64,000 nt of DNA from Pyrenochaeta sp. MPI-SDFR-AT-0127 (lineage: Eukaryota > Ascomycota > Dothideomycetes > Pleosporales > Cucurbitariaceae): contig JAGTJM010000016.1 in the NCBI GenBank assembly GCA_020747015.1, forward strand, positions 558,001-622,000, in the 5' to 3' direction. The position numbers and the translations under genes are program-made. The notes beneath the pieces were generated by a model. It was not told the origin of the DNA, did no database searches, and saw only the letters and a list, made by a program, of their open reading frames with translations. Positions 36,379-47,169 of this stretch are shown piece by piece. Position 1 is the first letter of the stretch. Every line of letters starts with the position of its first letter.

Positions 36379-36475
36379 AAAATAACCAATTTAAGATCTG
36401 ACCAACTTTGCTCGCATAACACTAGCTCATACCTCTTCAGACTACTCTTCCTTTTGTATCCCACAGACTTTGATA

Positions 36476-38588
36476 TCAGTAGCGAAAACTTCCGTCAATG
36501 CTGGTGTTGCTAGGGACCTGGTTTAGCATCCCAAAATCGAAAGACAAAGCTCCCTCAAGAAGTGTTTCAAAGTCTGGTGAATGTGCAGACACTGAATTTT
36601 GAAGTTCTGGAGAATATGTAGACGCCATGTTCTCCAGCTCAGGCCTGGAAGCCAAATTTGACATGGAAGGGCGTCGAGCCGAATTCGTCAGCCAGCTGTA
36701 ATCGCTCAAGTGCCAGAGATGCTCCTCCGTATCTGGGTCTAACGAAGTTGGATCAAAGGAGGAAGAGAGCAAGCTAGCCGCCAGTGAAGGCGCTGGATCA
36801 AAGTCTTTCAGAACGCCGCTCTGCAAAATATTAGCTTGCCCTGCTCAACATGCCTATGGGAGCGAAATGCATATATGGTTGTACGAACCATTCGCCTGTA
36901 AGACTCCCAAAATACGGGTTCTTGATCCAGAAACCGGACACAAGATTCCCAATTTGCTTCAGATGCCAACTGCTCGGCATTGTGTGGGTTTCTTGCATGG
37001 ATTCTATGGATCATACCGGCTAGTGCTGCAGCGTATCCATAGAAACTAGGATATATTTTGCAACCACGTTGCTGTAGAGCACGTAGGATAGCCGTCAAGT
37101 AGGTCGCGTGTTCCTTGCTCGTGGAAACGGATGCTCGAAGGAAGTTGGCTGGAATCTTGACACTGAGGGATCTGAGGTGTTGCCGGAGGAGGAAAGGATG
37201 GTGCAGGAGACATTGATTAACATGGTAGAGAATATGGGCATAGGAGAAATGGCATGCCGCACACTCATCGAGTTTTCCCTGAGATACGAAGTCGCGATCG
37301 ATAATCTCCGCGAAGTTACCATCACAAGCATCCGAATACGACTCGAAGCTTGATAGCATACCGTTAGTGCGTGAAAATTCGCTTCGTGCGTCCCAAGGAA
37401 GGCGGGATTTGGCAGCGCTGTGCTTGAAAGCCCACCGCACAATGTCACCAAAGGCAGAGACCATGAAAATGGTCAACGCAAAATGGTCGGTACTCTCCAA
37501 TGGTGCTCGATCCGGAATTTCGCGGATGGCTGCAAGTGTTGGCAGCTCTATGCTTGGGTCGCGGAGAGGGTATTGGTTCAACGGCAATCGACTTGTGCAG
37601 TCGCTGTCTAGGAGGGTGGGAGGCCTATTTCTGCCACATGAAGACAATCTGTCAAGAATATACACAGACCAGAAGGTTCGGCTTCTCTCTTCGGCTTTGT
37701 TCGGAGCCAGTGAAGCGTCAGGTTCTGTTCCCAGTTGTAATGTTCGTGCGAACTGAATCGATAGTCCGAATTTGACCCAGGCAAGTTGATCTCGGCCACC
37801 TGTGTTGCTATTAACAAGAAATGTTCTGGCAACTACGAGCTTCATTTACATACAGATGTAGTCTATAAATCCAAGCATGCTTGCCGCTTGCACAGTAGAG
37901 ATATTCAAGCTGTGCGCATCGGAGAAGGCTTCTTCTACAAATGCAGACCACGCTAGTTTTGCGTACCAATCTGTAGCCTCGGTTTGGCGGCCGGCAAATC
38001 GGATGTCTTGTGAGAATCTTACTGCAGTAGCTACAAAAGCCAGCAGTAGGTAGGATGGTAGACTACCATTTTCAAGGTTCTGGCGAAAGGTTGTCTCGTG
38101 AAAGAAGGAGTATGGCTGCTGGTGACAACAGAGAAAATAGACATCGGCAAGAGACTGCAATGTTTTGGCATCAAGGAGGGACGTTAATTCGCTGCTGGAG
38201 GGGACAAGAACTTGCGCGTCTGGACCGGGCGCCTGAGGTAAAGGGCTGCCACCGAATAGACTGGAGAGCGTTGCTCCATTGCTACCATTGGCATCTAAAA
38301 GGCTGAGTCTCGATTCAAGCAGCGCAACGCGAGTGGCGAGGCCAGAGTTCTCTTGTTGTAAGATGCAATTATAAGACGAGGTGGCCGGATCTGAAGAGTA
38401 GCTGTCATTATAGCGACAAGTCTGTCCCAGACGAGCACAAAATGAGCAGACTGGTCGTTCCCCAGAGCACCTGGTCTTTTTGCGCCTAAAGCTTGGTGTC
38501 AGTAGGCTTCAGATTGGGGGAGTAGAACTAGTAACCGGCAATTTTCGCACGCTTGACGTATGCGCTTTGCATCTCGTCTGTCAGCCAT
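36476..38588 (-). CDS. Zn2Cys6 transcription factor, likely cluster regulator
   Basis: Four exons (38588-38536, 38485-37854, 37799-36889, 36820-36476) give 646 residues in phase; the last intron uses a GTTCGT donor and is the least certain. The zinc cluster C-x2-C-x6-C-x6-C-x2-C-x6-C is at residues 14-41 (CENCRRKKTRC, CSFCARLGQTC), interrupted by intron 1 as is common. A short linker and coiled region follow (LATRVALLESRLSLL), then the fungal-specific middle homology domain (FHETTFRQNLENG, RTFWSVYILDRLSSCGRNRPP). The C-terminus is Ser/Asp/Leu-rich (LLEGALSFDFGMLNQ), a plausible activation domain. It lies about 100 bp from the acyl-CoA dehydrogenase stop, so a role in controlling the carboxylase cluster is the natural inference. 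Confidence 0.88.
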
Positions 38589-39127
38589 AATTAAAAGCCA
38601 AATCACATCGCAGCAAGGTGATTTCAGATGTTCCCAGAGTAAGTAATGTAGTGACTATGTAGCGAAAAGATGATCGATGGTCAGGAGTCGGGAAATGCGG
38701 GGAATGCTAGCCACAGGTCCGAGCTATCGCCACTTCACCCAAAGAGGATCAGTGGGACAATGAACCAGCCTCAGAACAACCGGGGAACCAGGAATTTCCT
38801 AGTACCTTTGTGTGGCTCGCGCCTTCCAACGCCTTCTTCACTCACGATTAGCTGCTCTTATGCTGCGGAAATTAGGATTTATTGCAGTCTACGCTGACGA
38901 CGATGCTCCCATAGAGAGAAACATCGCAATTTTCACCCTCACGAAGGCAGGGCAGTCACTGGGCACAAGCTTGCAACGATTTGATTACATAGATCTCGAG
39001 CAACATAGGACTAAGTAATAAATATTCTTCAAAGTTGCTATTAAAACATGCAAAATAACCCCTTTCCACATCGTAAGCTAACATGGTGTCTTCCTCGTGC
39101 AAGATCATTCAAAAAGGTTGACTGTTG
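38589..39127. other. Intergenic, regulator promoter
   Basis: 539 bp holding the regulator's promoter and the 3' side of the next gene. CGGGGAA-type triplets occur (about 38695-38790); no gene is recognised. Confidence 0.4.
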
Positions 39128-40015
39128 TTACAGCTCTTTGTGATCCCACGAGTGTTCCACTGGTATGCCCATCTGTCTTCTCTGGAAGTTGAGAATGTGC
39201 TCGATAAAAATGGGCTTGATGCTGAGGACGCCTGCAAGACTTAATACAATCATGATTAAAACCCCCAGACCAACACCGAAAGCTACCGCATCCTGCTGTC
39301 GGCTTATTTTCCGAACCCAAGCTTTAGCGTCTTCGATAGCAATGTTCTCGTCGTACGAGCGCCGAGCACTCATCATACCGGGAAGTCCGTCGAGAGATCG
39401 ATGATTGTACCTTTTTTGGAAGTCGCCAAGTTCCTTCCTCTCTAGCTGTTTTCGCGCCCAGTTGTCAAGCGTATCTCGTGAAGTAAATCCACTCAAGGCA
39501 TCAGCGTCGGCATCGTGGTCCGCGATGGCCACAGCGTCTCCTGCACCTTCGCGGCTGGCAGCTCCGTTACCCACAAGAGGCACAGCAAAACCACAGCTAG
39601 TTTGCACTCTTTTTACTCGTAGCACAATAATGGCTCTTGCTCCGGTGATGTCAACTTCGTCTCCATTCTCGGTGGCCATCTTTGCTCTCAATTGCTGATA
39701 GTAAGGATCCCATTTCTCAACTACTCTTCCCTTGCAAAACAGCCTCATGATCTGCGGCGCAGGTCCAAACGAGGCAAACATGACGGTGACACGGCCATTT
39801 TCATACACGTGCGAAATGGTCTCACAGCCGCTGCCGGTCGCATCCAAGTAGGCGACAGTGTTGGGACCAAGGATAGAGAAGGTTCGAGACGGATGGCCTT
39901 TGGGGGAAATGTTAATGTGGTCTCCCGCCCAAGGAGCGCTGGCAACGTAGAAGAGCGGCTGATTGGTGATGAATTCGACGTGGGACTCGTTGAGAGATGG
40001 GTAGAATTTGACCAT
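39128..40015 (-). CDS. PPOX-fold flavin-nucleotide-binding-like protein with C-terminal membrane segment
   Basis: A single exon from the ATG at 40015 encodes 295 residues. The N-terminal ~140 residues (MVKFYPSLNESHVEFITNQPLFYVASAP, ISPKGHPSRTFSILG, CETISHVYENGRVTVMFASF, IMRLFCKGRVVEKWDPYY) match the pyridoxamine-5'-phosphate-oxidase-like flavin-binding family of fungi. The middle is an Ala/Asp-rich linker followed by TLDNWARKQLERKELGDFQKRYNHRSLDG, commonly found after this domain. One transmembrane helix lies near residues 245-270 (AFGVGLGVLIMIVLSLAGV). The last four residues are HKEL, close to ER-retrieval tetrapeptides. The reaction is unknown. Confidence 0.8.
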   Translation of the reverse strand: MVKFYPSLNESHVEFITNQPLFYVASAPWAGDHINISPKGHPSRTFSILGPNTVAYLDATGSGCETISHVYENGRVTVMFASFGPAPQIMRLFCKGRVVEKWDPYYQQLRAKMATENGDEVDITGARAIIVLRVKRVQTSCGFAVPLVGNGAASREGAGDAVAIADHDADADALSGFTSRDTLDNWARKQLERKELGDFQKRYNHRSLDGLPGMMSARRSYDENIAIEDAKAWVRKISRQQDAVAFGVGLGVLIMIVLSLAGVLSIKPIFIEHILNFQRRQMGIPVEHSWDHKEL

Positions 40016-40704
40016 GTTGAAGAATAGCAAATGAGGATCAGGTGCAATCAAGGGCAGAAGTGATTTTTCGAAACGTGTCGAAAGGGTCCCGAATGGTTGA
40101 AATTATTCTTGACAGTCTTGCTACGAATCGAATCTGGGGAACGAGCAAGTGAAGTATTTTGCACAGGTCTATGGTTGGTAGATGAGAGTAGATGGATGTT
40201 TTCTTAACAAATTTGGAGCAGCGTGAGATGCAGGCAAGCTGATCGACAGCTTTACCATGTTCGGCCTAGACCCTCCAATGCGAGGAAGACGCGACTGAGT
40301 AATTACTTGAGACAAAAGCACCGCCATGCACATGGGATTGGTACACGAGCATGAGATGCAACATACGGTAGACGGGAGATGGGCCTTGCGCTATACCCCG
40401 TTATGGACTACCAGGCGTTTGCCTATGCTCGACTTTGGTGGGACTCTGGTAGCAGGCGTCGCATCATCTGCAGGCTTGGCGCGCTAAATGTGATCGAATG
40501 ACAATCTTTGAATGGTGCAAGCAGCTTCGCCTGACTATACCACACGAGCATTCGGAAGACCTCAAGAAGCTTTTCGCGGCATTATTTGGCTCCAGTGTTA
40601 CCAATTGAGCCACTTCGACGGCCACCCTGCACCGCCTCGCCCCTCTGCCCGCGGCTCGGTCCAGCGCCGCCCCTCTGCACACCGCGCAGCATGCCCCGGC
40701 AACG
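40016..40704. other. Intergenic between divergent genes
   Basis: 689 bp between the PPOX-like and PPR-like genes, expected to carry both promoters. A minus-strand frame (40464-41036) overlaps the PPR start and is judged a shadow. Confidence 0.45.
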
Positions 40705-42735
40705 ATGCTAGCCATATGGTCCCGGGCAGGACAGAGTCCGGGCACCTGCAGATGCATCTCGTGTATCTCCAATGCGGCGGCCGTGGCCAGACGAGGGAGG
40801 CACCAAGGGTTCCGCGGCTCGTGGGCTTTGGCGACGCTGACGCCCACGTCGACCTTTTTGTATACAACCGTTTTCGCCGCTGGTCTGACGATTGATGCGC
40901 AAGCCAAGGCCGCCAGGAATAGACAGTGGGAGGATGCGTTTACACATCTGAGGGAGGCGCTGGACCGTCCACTGCTCAAGGAAAGAGCGACGGAGAGCAG
41001 TTCGGCGGAGAAGGAAGCGGCATTGGAGCAGGCCAACCACCGTCACGGCCAGCACGGAATGCCACTCGAGCAGCTACCCAAAGGCCTGGACTGGGACATG
41101 ATACACCGCGTCGTAGGCATGGACATCGCAGACGATGGCCTTCCTTTGGCGCACTTTGACAATTATGCACAAACAGCTTGGGATGATCTACGCTTCGACT
41201 CGAGGCTGCCAGGAGCGCAGTCGCTAGAATGGCCGGCGAACACTGGCCGGCATCTCATGCGCTATAATCTGCCGCCCCAGTCACTATGGGCCGTCGACTC
41301 AATGCGCCTGACCGCAATGCGCCGGCGACACTCATGGAAGAAGCTGGCCATACAGGAAATGTCCACGGGCCTTTTGTTACACACCTTGATCACCCACGCC
41401 AACCTTCCGCGCTTCTTTCCTTCCGCCAGCTCCCATCTCGAACATTTGTCCCCGCAACTTCGTGAAGTGGCTTTCTTGTCCAAGGGTGAAGCATTACAGG
41501 CACGCAAGCACATTCTAAAGGACATCGAAACCCTCCATCAAACCCCTGTCAATGCCTCAGCTGGAGATATCCTCAAGGTGAGGCTACACATGCACCAGTC
41601 TGCCATTCCAAGCTATTTCCAAGACGCGGACGGCGACTTCTATGACATTTGCCAGCAGATGAATGACGGCATCAAGCAGCTTTTTCGTCAAACGTCCAAA
41701 GGCAATGATCGAAAGGAAGCCATTGCAGTTGCCAAGATATGTCACAATCTCCTGGTTTCTACTGCATCCCCGGACCTTCAAACATTTAATATCCTGTTTT
41801 CTGGCTTCAAGCGTTGGCAGCGACCGAACCTAGTTGATGCCGCTATAGCCGCCTTTTACGCCCACAAACTACGCCCAAACGAAATTACTTGCCGGGAGAT
41901 CCTTGGCCACTACATATCCGAGTCACGTCCTGATGCATTTTCTCGATTCGTGGCAAAGATGAGAGGTGTCGGTGACGCACTGATGCTTGCTGATCCGAAG
42001 ATTACAGTCAATGAGGCAAGCCAGGACCGACTCGTGAGAGTCAGTCATGACAAGGTTTACCAGAAGGTTTATCCTTCCCCTATGGTCTTTGGTGCGCTGA
42101 TAGGTGGCGTCATGAAATTCGCAGGCTTTGATCGAGCTCTTGATATCTACTACGAGATGAAAGCCGACGGCTGGGGCCTCGACGTTCAAGGCCTTACTAG
42201 GTTACTTGGTGACTGCATTCGCCGCGCCGATTGGGAAGGCGGCACCTACCTCTGGCAGGAGATCAGCAGTATCAAGGCCAAAGCAAACCCTAGAGACATG
42301 GCCAAGGCCTACTATCACATGCTAAGCTTATGCTCTGTCACCGGCAACACTGTTGCTTTCAACCAGGTCCTGAATGAAGTCGCGAAGAGAGGGTTCGATC
42401 GCAAGGTCATCATCGATGCTGCTACCAAGACAACACTCTGGGCCAAAAAGAAGAGAGAATATCTCGCCCCAGCTTGGGCGGCGGACAATGTGCTCATTGC
42501 TGTATCAGATTATATCAATGATGCCAAGCCACTCGAAAGCGAAGCTAAACTTGGGCCGGGTGTGGGCGATGGCAGCGGTTTTCCAGGACATCTCCCAGAA
42601 GCTGAAAGCTTTCTTGAAGGACGAGTAATTGAGCCAACTAGATCAGCCGGTCGAGAGCCTACCGATCAGAGAGACGCATGGGTATCTTGGGTCGAGTACG
42701 AATTCGGAGAGAAGCCCAAAGATCCAGAGCCTTGA
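40705..42735 (+). CDS. Mitochondrial PPR-like protein
   Basis: A single exon encodes 676 residues. The N-terminus is rich in Arg/Ser/Ala/Cys with few acidic residues (MLAIWSRAGQSPGTCRCISC), consistent with a mitochondrial presequence. The central and C-terminal parts contain degenerate 35-residue helical hairpins of pentatricopeptide type: DLQTFNILFSGFKRWQRPNL, YPSPMVFGALIGGVMKFAGF, RALDIYYEMKADGWGLDVQG and NTVAFNQVLNEVAKRGFDRK. Fungal PPR proteins bind organellar RNA and act in mitochondrial mRNA stability, processing or translation. The length and layout recall the fungal Cya5-like group, but I do not assign it. The gene stands alone, with no operon-like partner. Confidence 0.78.
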   Translation: MLAIWSRAGQSPGTCRCISCISNAAAVARRGRHQGFRGSWALATLTPTSTFLYTTVFAAGLTIDAQAKAARNRQWEDAFTHLREALDRPLLKERATESSSAEKEAALEQANHRHGQHGMPLEQLPKGLDWDMIHRVVGMDIADDGLPLAHFDNYAQTAWDDLRFDSRLPGAQSLEWPANTGRHLMRYNLPPQSLWAVDSMRLTAMRRRHSWKKLAIQEMSTGLLLHTLITHANLPRFFPSASSHLEHLSPQLREVAFLSKGEALQARKHILKDIETLHQTPVNASAGDILKVRLHMHQSAIPSYFQDADGDFYDICQQMNDGIKQLFRQTSKGNDRKEAIAVAKICHNLLVSTASPDLQTFNILFSGFKRWQRPNLVDAAIAAFYAHKLRPNEITCREILGHYISESRPDAFSRFVAKMRGVGDALMLADPKITVNEASQDRLVRVSHDKVYQKVYPSPMVFGALIGGVMKFAGFDRALDIYYEMKADGWGLDVQGLTRLLGDCIRRADWEGGTYLWQEISSIKAKANPRDMAKAYYHMLSLCSVTGNTVAFNQVLNEVAKRGFDRKVIIDAATKTTLWAKKKREYLAPAWAADNVLIAVSDYINDAKPLESEAKLGPGVGDGSGFPGHLPEAESFLEGRVIEPTRSAGREPTDQRDAWVSWVEYEFGEKPKDPEP

Positions 42736-44100
42736 GATGACGAGCGTCAGTACGCCAGCGCCACAATTTATATTTTGTAGATTTCCCGTGTAAACTGTAC
42801 ATAACAACGCATTAGAACGGCGTCAGGGTGCTCGACTTACAGAGGGAAGTTTTGTTGAATATATATAGCAGGAAGGTAGCAGAAAAGATGAAAGCCATGG
42901 TTGTAATATCACTTGGTCTTGACCATTCTGTATTTGCATCTAGACGACCTCGATTTCACGGTATGAAATTGCATTTTTAGGCTACATTTTGATCGACCAT
43001 GCACATCATCAGTGTTCAGAGCCTGTGGACGATGATTTGAGCCCAAACCCGCGGATCAACCACTTCTGAAACTGACCTTGAGTTCTTCATATATCGGAAA
43101 GGAACTCATCCCTTGATCATAGATCGGTAAGCTGATGTTCTCTCCTAGCGCAGTTCATCAAACGTATATTAACCCTGTGTCCAATGGCGATTGTGGAAAC
43201 GGTAGATCAGACCGGGGAACTTGCGCTGTGAGACATTCGCTGCAATCATTGTCATTCATGAACTATTAGAACAAGGCTTCAGATGTGGTAGTGAGATACC
43301 CCAGACTGGCATATGCCGTCATGATGGAGAGTTGACACAGTCTTGAGCTTGTTCCTAGGGAGAGGGGAGGCAATGAAGGGAGGACTGTAGTTGAGTCGAT
43401 ATGCTTATTGCCAGGATCATGAGGCATAGTCTTCAACGTTGAGAGCCTTCATACCAAAAGAAAGCTTGGAAACATAGTGCTCGGTGATCATCACAGAGAA
43501 ACTCCAAAGATTCGTCGTTGTGCTGTGAGCCTGATGCAATACATGTCACTCATGATGATTTTTTTGCTTTCTTCACGTCAAGGGGATTAACTCTGTTCAG
43601 CGGGAGGTTCATGAGCTAGACAAGATTGCAACGTAGCTCGAGGGATGAGTTCAAGGCTGTAGTCTGCTTGTCACTTTATTCTCTGCATACTAACCACTGC
43701 CAAAGACGGAATGTGGTGCCACAATACATACTGGACAATAGCGTTTATTAGTGGCTACGTGGCATGACCTTGTACTGTCTACAGTCGCCTTTAAATAGAT
43801 CAACCACGTTATTACTTTCAACGTCAATCGAGCATCGGTAGAACCACTCATTCAGAAACTAGTGTATTTGATGAACTAAAAGAGGCAAGAAACCAGCCAA
43901 GCCTTGCGGATATCAAAGTTTTTCCAACTTGCTACGGCTATGGAGTGTAGCGACAGTGGTTCTACATATCGTCTCAATATTACCCTACACATTCGAAGAA
44001 CTTAAACCTAATCCAACAATGGCTATAACTAATCAGAATGGTCTTGCTTCAGTGGAGCAGAGGCAAGACTTACCAAGCGAAACTTCAACAGTTGCAACGT
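42736..44100. other. Intergenic, nothing recognised
   Basis: 1.37 kb between the 3' ends of the PPR-like gene and the repeat precursor. A 61-codon plus-strand frame at 43929-44114 begins with TTG and is not supported. No repeat or RNA gene is seen. Confidence 0.45.
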
Positions 44101-44917
44101 TCAACCCCAAGTGACTACAGTCGTTGGTTTTCCGAGATTGAAAGTATCCTTCGGCTTCTCTGCTTCCGGGTTCCTCTTGCCCCAAGTCACTTCAGTCGAG
44201 GGTTTGCCTAGCTCAATGGTGTCTTTTGGCTTGTCAGTCTCAGCCTCGCGCTTGCCCCATGTCACTTCTGTTGAGGGTTTGCCGAGCTCAATGGTGTCTT
44301 TTGGCTTGTCTGCCTCTGAATTCCTCTTGCCCCAGGTCACTTCCGTCGAAGGTTTGCCCAGCTCAATGGTGTCTTTTGGCTTGTCAGTCTCAGCCTCTCG
44401 CTTGCCCCAGGTCACTTCCGTCGAAGGTTTGCCCAGCTCAATGGTGTCTTTCGGCTTGTCAGCCTCAGCCGCGCGTTTGCCCCAAGTGATCACAGTAGTA
44501 GGTTTGCCAAGCTCGATTGTATCCTTCGGCTTGCCAAATTCGACGCTTCGTCTCTTGCCCCAGATAACCTCAGTCGATGGTGGGCCGATCTCGATGGTAT
44601 CATCAGGACGAGGTTCGTCGCGTTTTCCCCATATGATCTCTGTCGTTGGCTTGCCGAGCTCAATTGTGTCCTTCGGCTTGCCGAAGTCGATGTCACGCTT
44701 GCCCCATGTGACTTCTGTCGATGGCGGCGAAAGGCCGATAGTGTCTGCTGGCTGTCCGATGGAGAATGTTGGTGCCTACAGGTAGAGTTGTCAAAACATT
44801 GTAGAAAGATGGACGCCATTGGAGACCAATAAAACGTACCTCAGGCTCACCAATGGGGAGCGCATTGCTAACAGCGACCAAAGCGCCCGCGAGGACGGAT
44901 ACCAGTCTGTATTGCAT
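44101..44917 (-). CDS. Secreted Kex2-processed repeat peptide precursor (KEP-type)
   Basis: Exon 1 (44917-44840) encodes a signal peptide (MQYRLVSVLAGALVAVSNA) and ends right after it. A 64-nt intron (44776-44839) leads to exon 2 (44775-44101); the total is 250 residues. Apart from the leader the protein is nine related units of about 23-27 residues. The core is DTIELGKPSTEVTWG; the first eight copies end in the dibasic KR and the last stops at WG. Copies 5-8 are nearly identical and copies 1-4 diverge. Residues after KR often include EA/AE pairs (EAET, AAEA, NSEA), as trimmed by Ste13 in yeast alpha-factor. The expected path is ER entry, Kex2 cleavage in the Golgi and secretion of short peptides. 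No Cys, no pheromone GQP motif and no adjacent UstY-type oxidase gene are seen, so the product class is open. Confidence 0.85.
44176..44476. repeat. Tandem 75-bp coding repeat
   Basis: The element beginning CTTGCCCCA recurs at 44176, 44251, 44326, 44401 and, as TTTGCCCCA, at 44476: exactly 75 bp each time, which is 25 codons. The four units are nearly identical at DNA level, so they arose by recent duplication or are homogenised by conversion. Confidence 0.9.
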
Positions 44918-47169
44918 GACTGTTCTTATGAGAAGCTGATAAGATCAGGTAATGTTAAGTTAAGAAGTGAGAAGAGCTCGCTTGAAGTTTTCAAGCTCCA
45001 AAGTGGGATGATTGATATATCAAGGTTTGGAAGGATTGTGATCTGCAATGCAAAACAAGAACCGGCTTGCTTCATATACTTGCTGGGCCAAAATATTAAA
45101 CCTTTGCCACCTTTCATTCCTTCCCAGTTTGGTAGGTAGTAGATGGCGTTCGAGGCCAAAGATACGGGCGCTGCAATATGGGTAAAGCGCCGCTGTTCTG
45201 TTTTTGGAATAGCACCGTAACAAGTAGCAGCCCTGAGCGACACCGCATATTGAGTAGCAGGTGCTTCTGAGAGATTTGATGTGGGTGATTAGGATACGAC
45301 GTGCTAATGCCCTGCAGTAGCCGTTGCGATTGGCATGGATCCTACATTATCTTGAGTTCCCTTGCTAAGGTTGAGACGCCAGCTGGTAATTCCCTGCACC
45401 GCGCAGAACTTGTCGCCTACATGGAATCTTCATCCACCATCATATTCACTTTTGAGTCCTTTTCTGGAACCAGGTCTTCATCAGATCTTCGTCGCCATAT
45501 TGTCTTCTCGTCCTCGTAATCTGGATACTGTTCTCGCTAGTCATAAATATGAATAACCTGCACTTTCAGTACGCATCCCTGGGCATATGGTGAAATTTAC
45601 CGATGGAACGCTCGTACAGTATATCATGCGGTCCATGGAGATCACTCTCCGGCCATGCACGAATGCGTTTACTCCCAACATCGTTCTAGCCCAACGACAC
45701 CCCAATCTGTATTCGGCATCTAACGGCGCCTGTGCAGATGGATCCTTGCCATTGGGCTATCACGACTGAACATGGGGAAGATGATGATCTAGCAAGCCGT
45801 TCACCCGTGATTTGGCATTTTGAGCTCCCGCTATCTTTCTGGTCATCCTTCCACGCTGGGTATCTGGCGTTTTCCTCTTGATGAAACTATTGTTCGGATT
45901 GCGAGCGCGACCATTGCCTTGGGAACGAACAAGTAGGGTATGTGAATTTGCGAGAGTGGAGATTCGGCCACATTCTAGATCCCAAGTATGTGCCTTGTTC
46001 TTCGAGGTCGCTAGGTACACCCGGTGAGCATCAAGCTGGACAGTTGCAGGCATGAGCGAACGGAGTGGTTGGACTGTGTGGATCCGACGGCACCAGAAGC
46101 TGGGGAAGAGAATCGTAGGTACAAGTGTAAGGAGTGGTTGGTTGGGGATCCTTGTCGCTATGCCGCCATGGATATGATCTCTATAGTGAAATATCTATTT
46201 TCGGAATCAGCAGCGATGGCCGGATCAGACTTGCTCTTTTTATCTAGCGGAGAGATGGAAATGTTGCACAAACGTTCGAGAAACAAAGGTGCATATATTA
46301 GGAGATCTGGGGCTGAATTTGACCAGAACAGTCGAGAGCGAGCGACAAATGGAGAGCAGGAGAATCGGATACACAAATCCGTACAGATTAAAACGGCAAA
46401 GCACTGCAGCTACTCAAAAGCACGACAGATGCTGACGAGGGAAGTCAAAAGCGATGCATCTGCAAGCGCCTAAGGCAAAGCTTCAATCATCCAGATGAGA
46501 ACGTCATGGCCAGACTCTTTCGAACGCTCCAACCCGCAGATTTGGCCAATGCAAGAATAGAAACTGGAATCGGAGTTGCCGTCCAGTACCATCAGCATAT
46601 CTCTTGTGCCGAACCTGGTTGTTGCTCATGGCAAAAGGGAAGTGGGAAGGTGACGAGGTTGGAAGCTTGCGGAAGCGAGACGATAGATTACGGTGCGGTG
46701 CAGTTAATCTAAATAGACGATGGGAAACGAAAGGAGACTTGGCGAGACAACGGTCGGGTGACAACCACTCATCAAAGGCAACACAGCTGAATCTGACCAT
46801 GTCTTGTCATGCCCTTAAAGTTTGTCTTCGGGTCCTGCCGCTAGTGTCGGTGCAGGCGTTACTAATGGTGAATGCACATGATTGTGAAGCAAACGACGTT
46901 TGGATGGACAGCCCTTGCGGTAGCAGACGACGAAGAATATACGATACGGGGATCCTCAAGGGTCCGCATAGGCCTCCAATCTCTCGCCCAATCTCATGTC
47001 GGACGCATAATTCTCTGTTGCCCTAAATTCATTCAAGTTCACGTCGGCGGACTCTGAAGAAGTGCGAGGGCTTGGGGTATGGAGGCTTCTTTTATTTGTT
47101 GTACTCAATGGTACAGCGAATCGCTATGTGCGCCTCTGCCGACCTCGATGCCCCTCTTATTGTTGTGGC
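44918..47169. other. Intergenic, no supported gene
   Basis: 2.25 kb between the repeat-precursor start and the DUF866 stop. Frames here are short (at most about 150 codons); the longest, at 46024, opens with GTG. A 98-codon minus frame at 46504-46800 has an ATG but no recognisable content. The repeat-precursor promoter should lie next to 44918. Confidence 0.45.

Noticed and set aside
43929..44114. 61-codon frame with a signal-peptide-like start next to the repeat precursor
   Set aside because: Its first codon is TTG, and it overlaps the 3' end of the precursor gene.
44111..44785. 224-codon plus-strand frame made of repeats
   Set aside because: It is the antisense image of the Kex2 repeat gene; the minus strand has the signal peptide, intron and KR sites.
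44101..44917. Ordinary mating alpha-pheromone precursor
   Set aside because: Layout fits, but the repeats lack the Cys/GQP features of filamentous-ascomycete alpha pheromones; kept as an unclassified KEP.
46024..46473. 149-codon plus-strand frame
   Set aside because: Starts at GTG with no recognisable motif or splice context.
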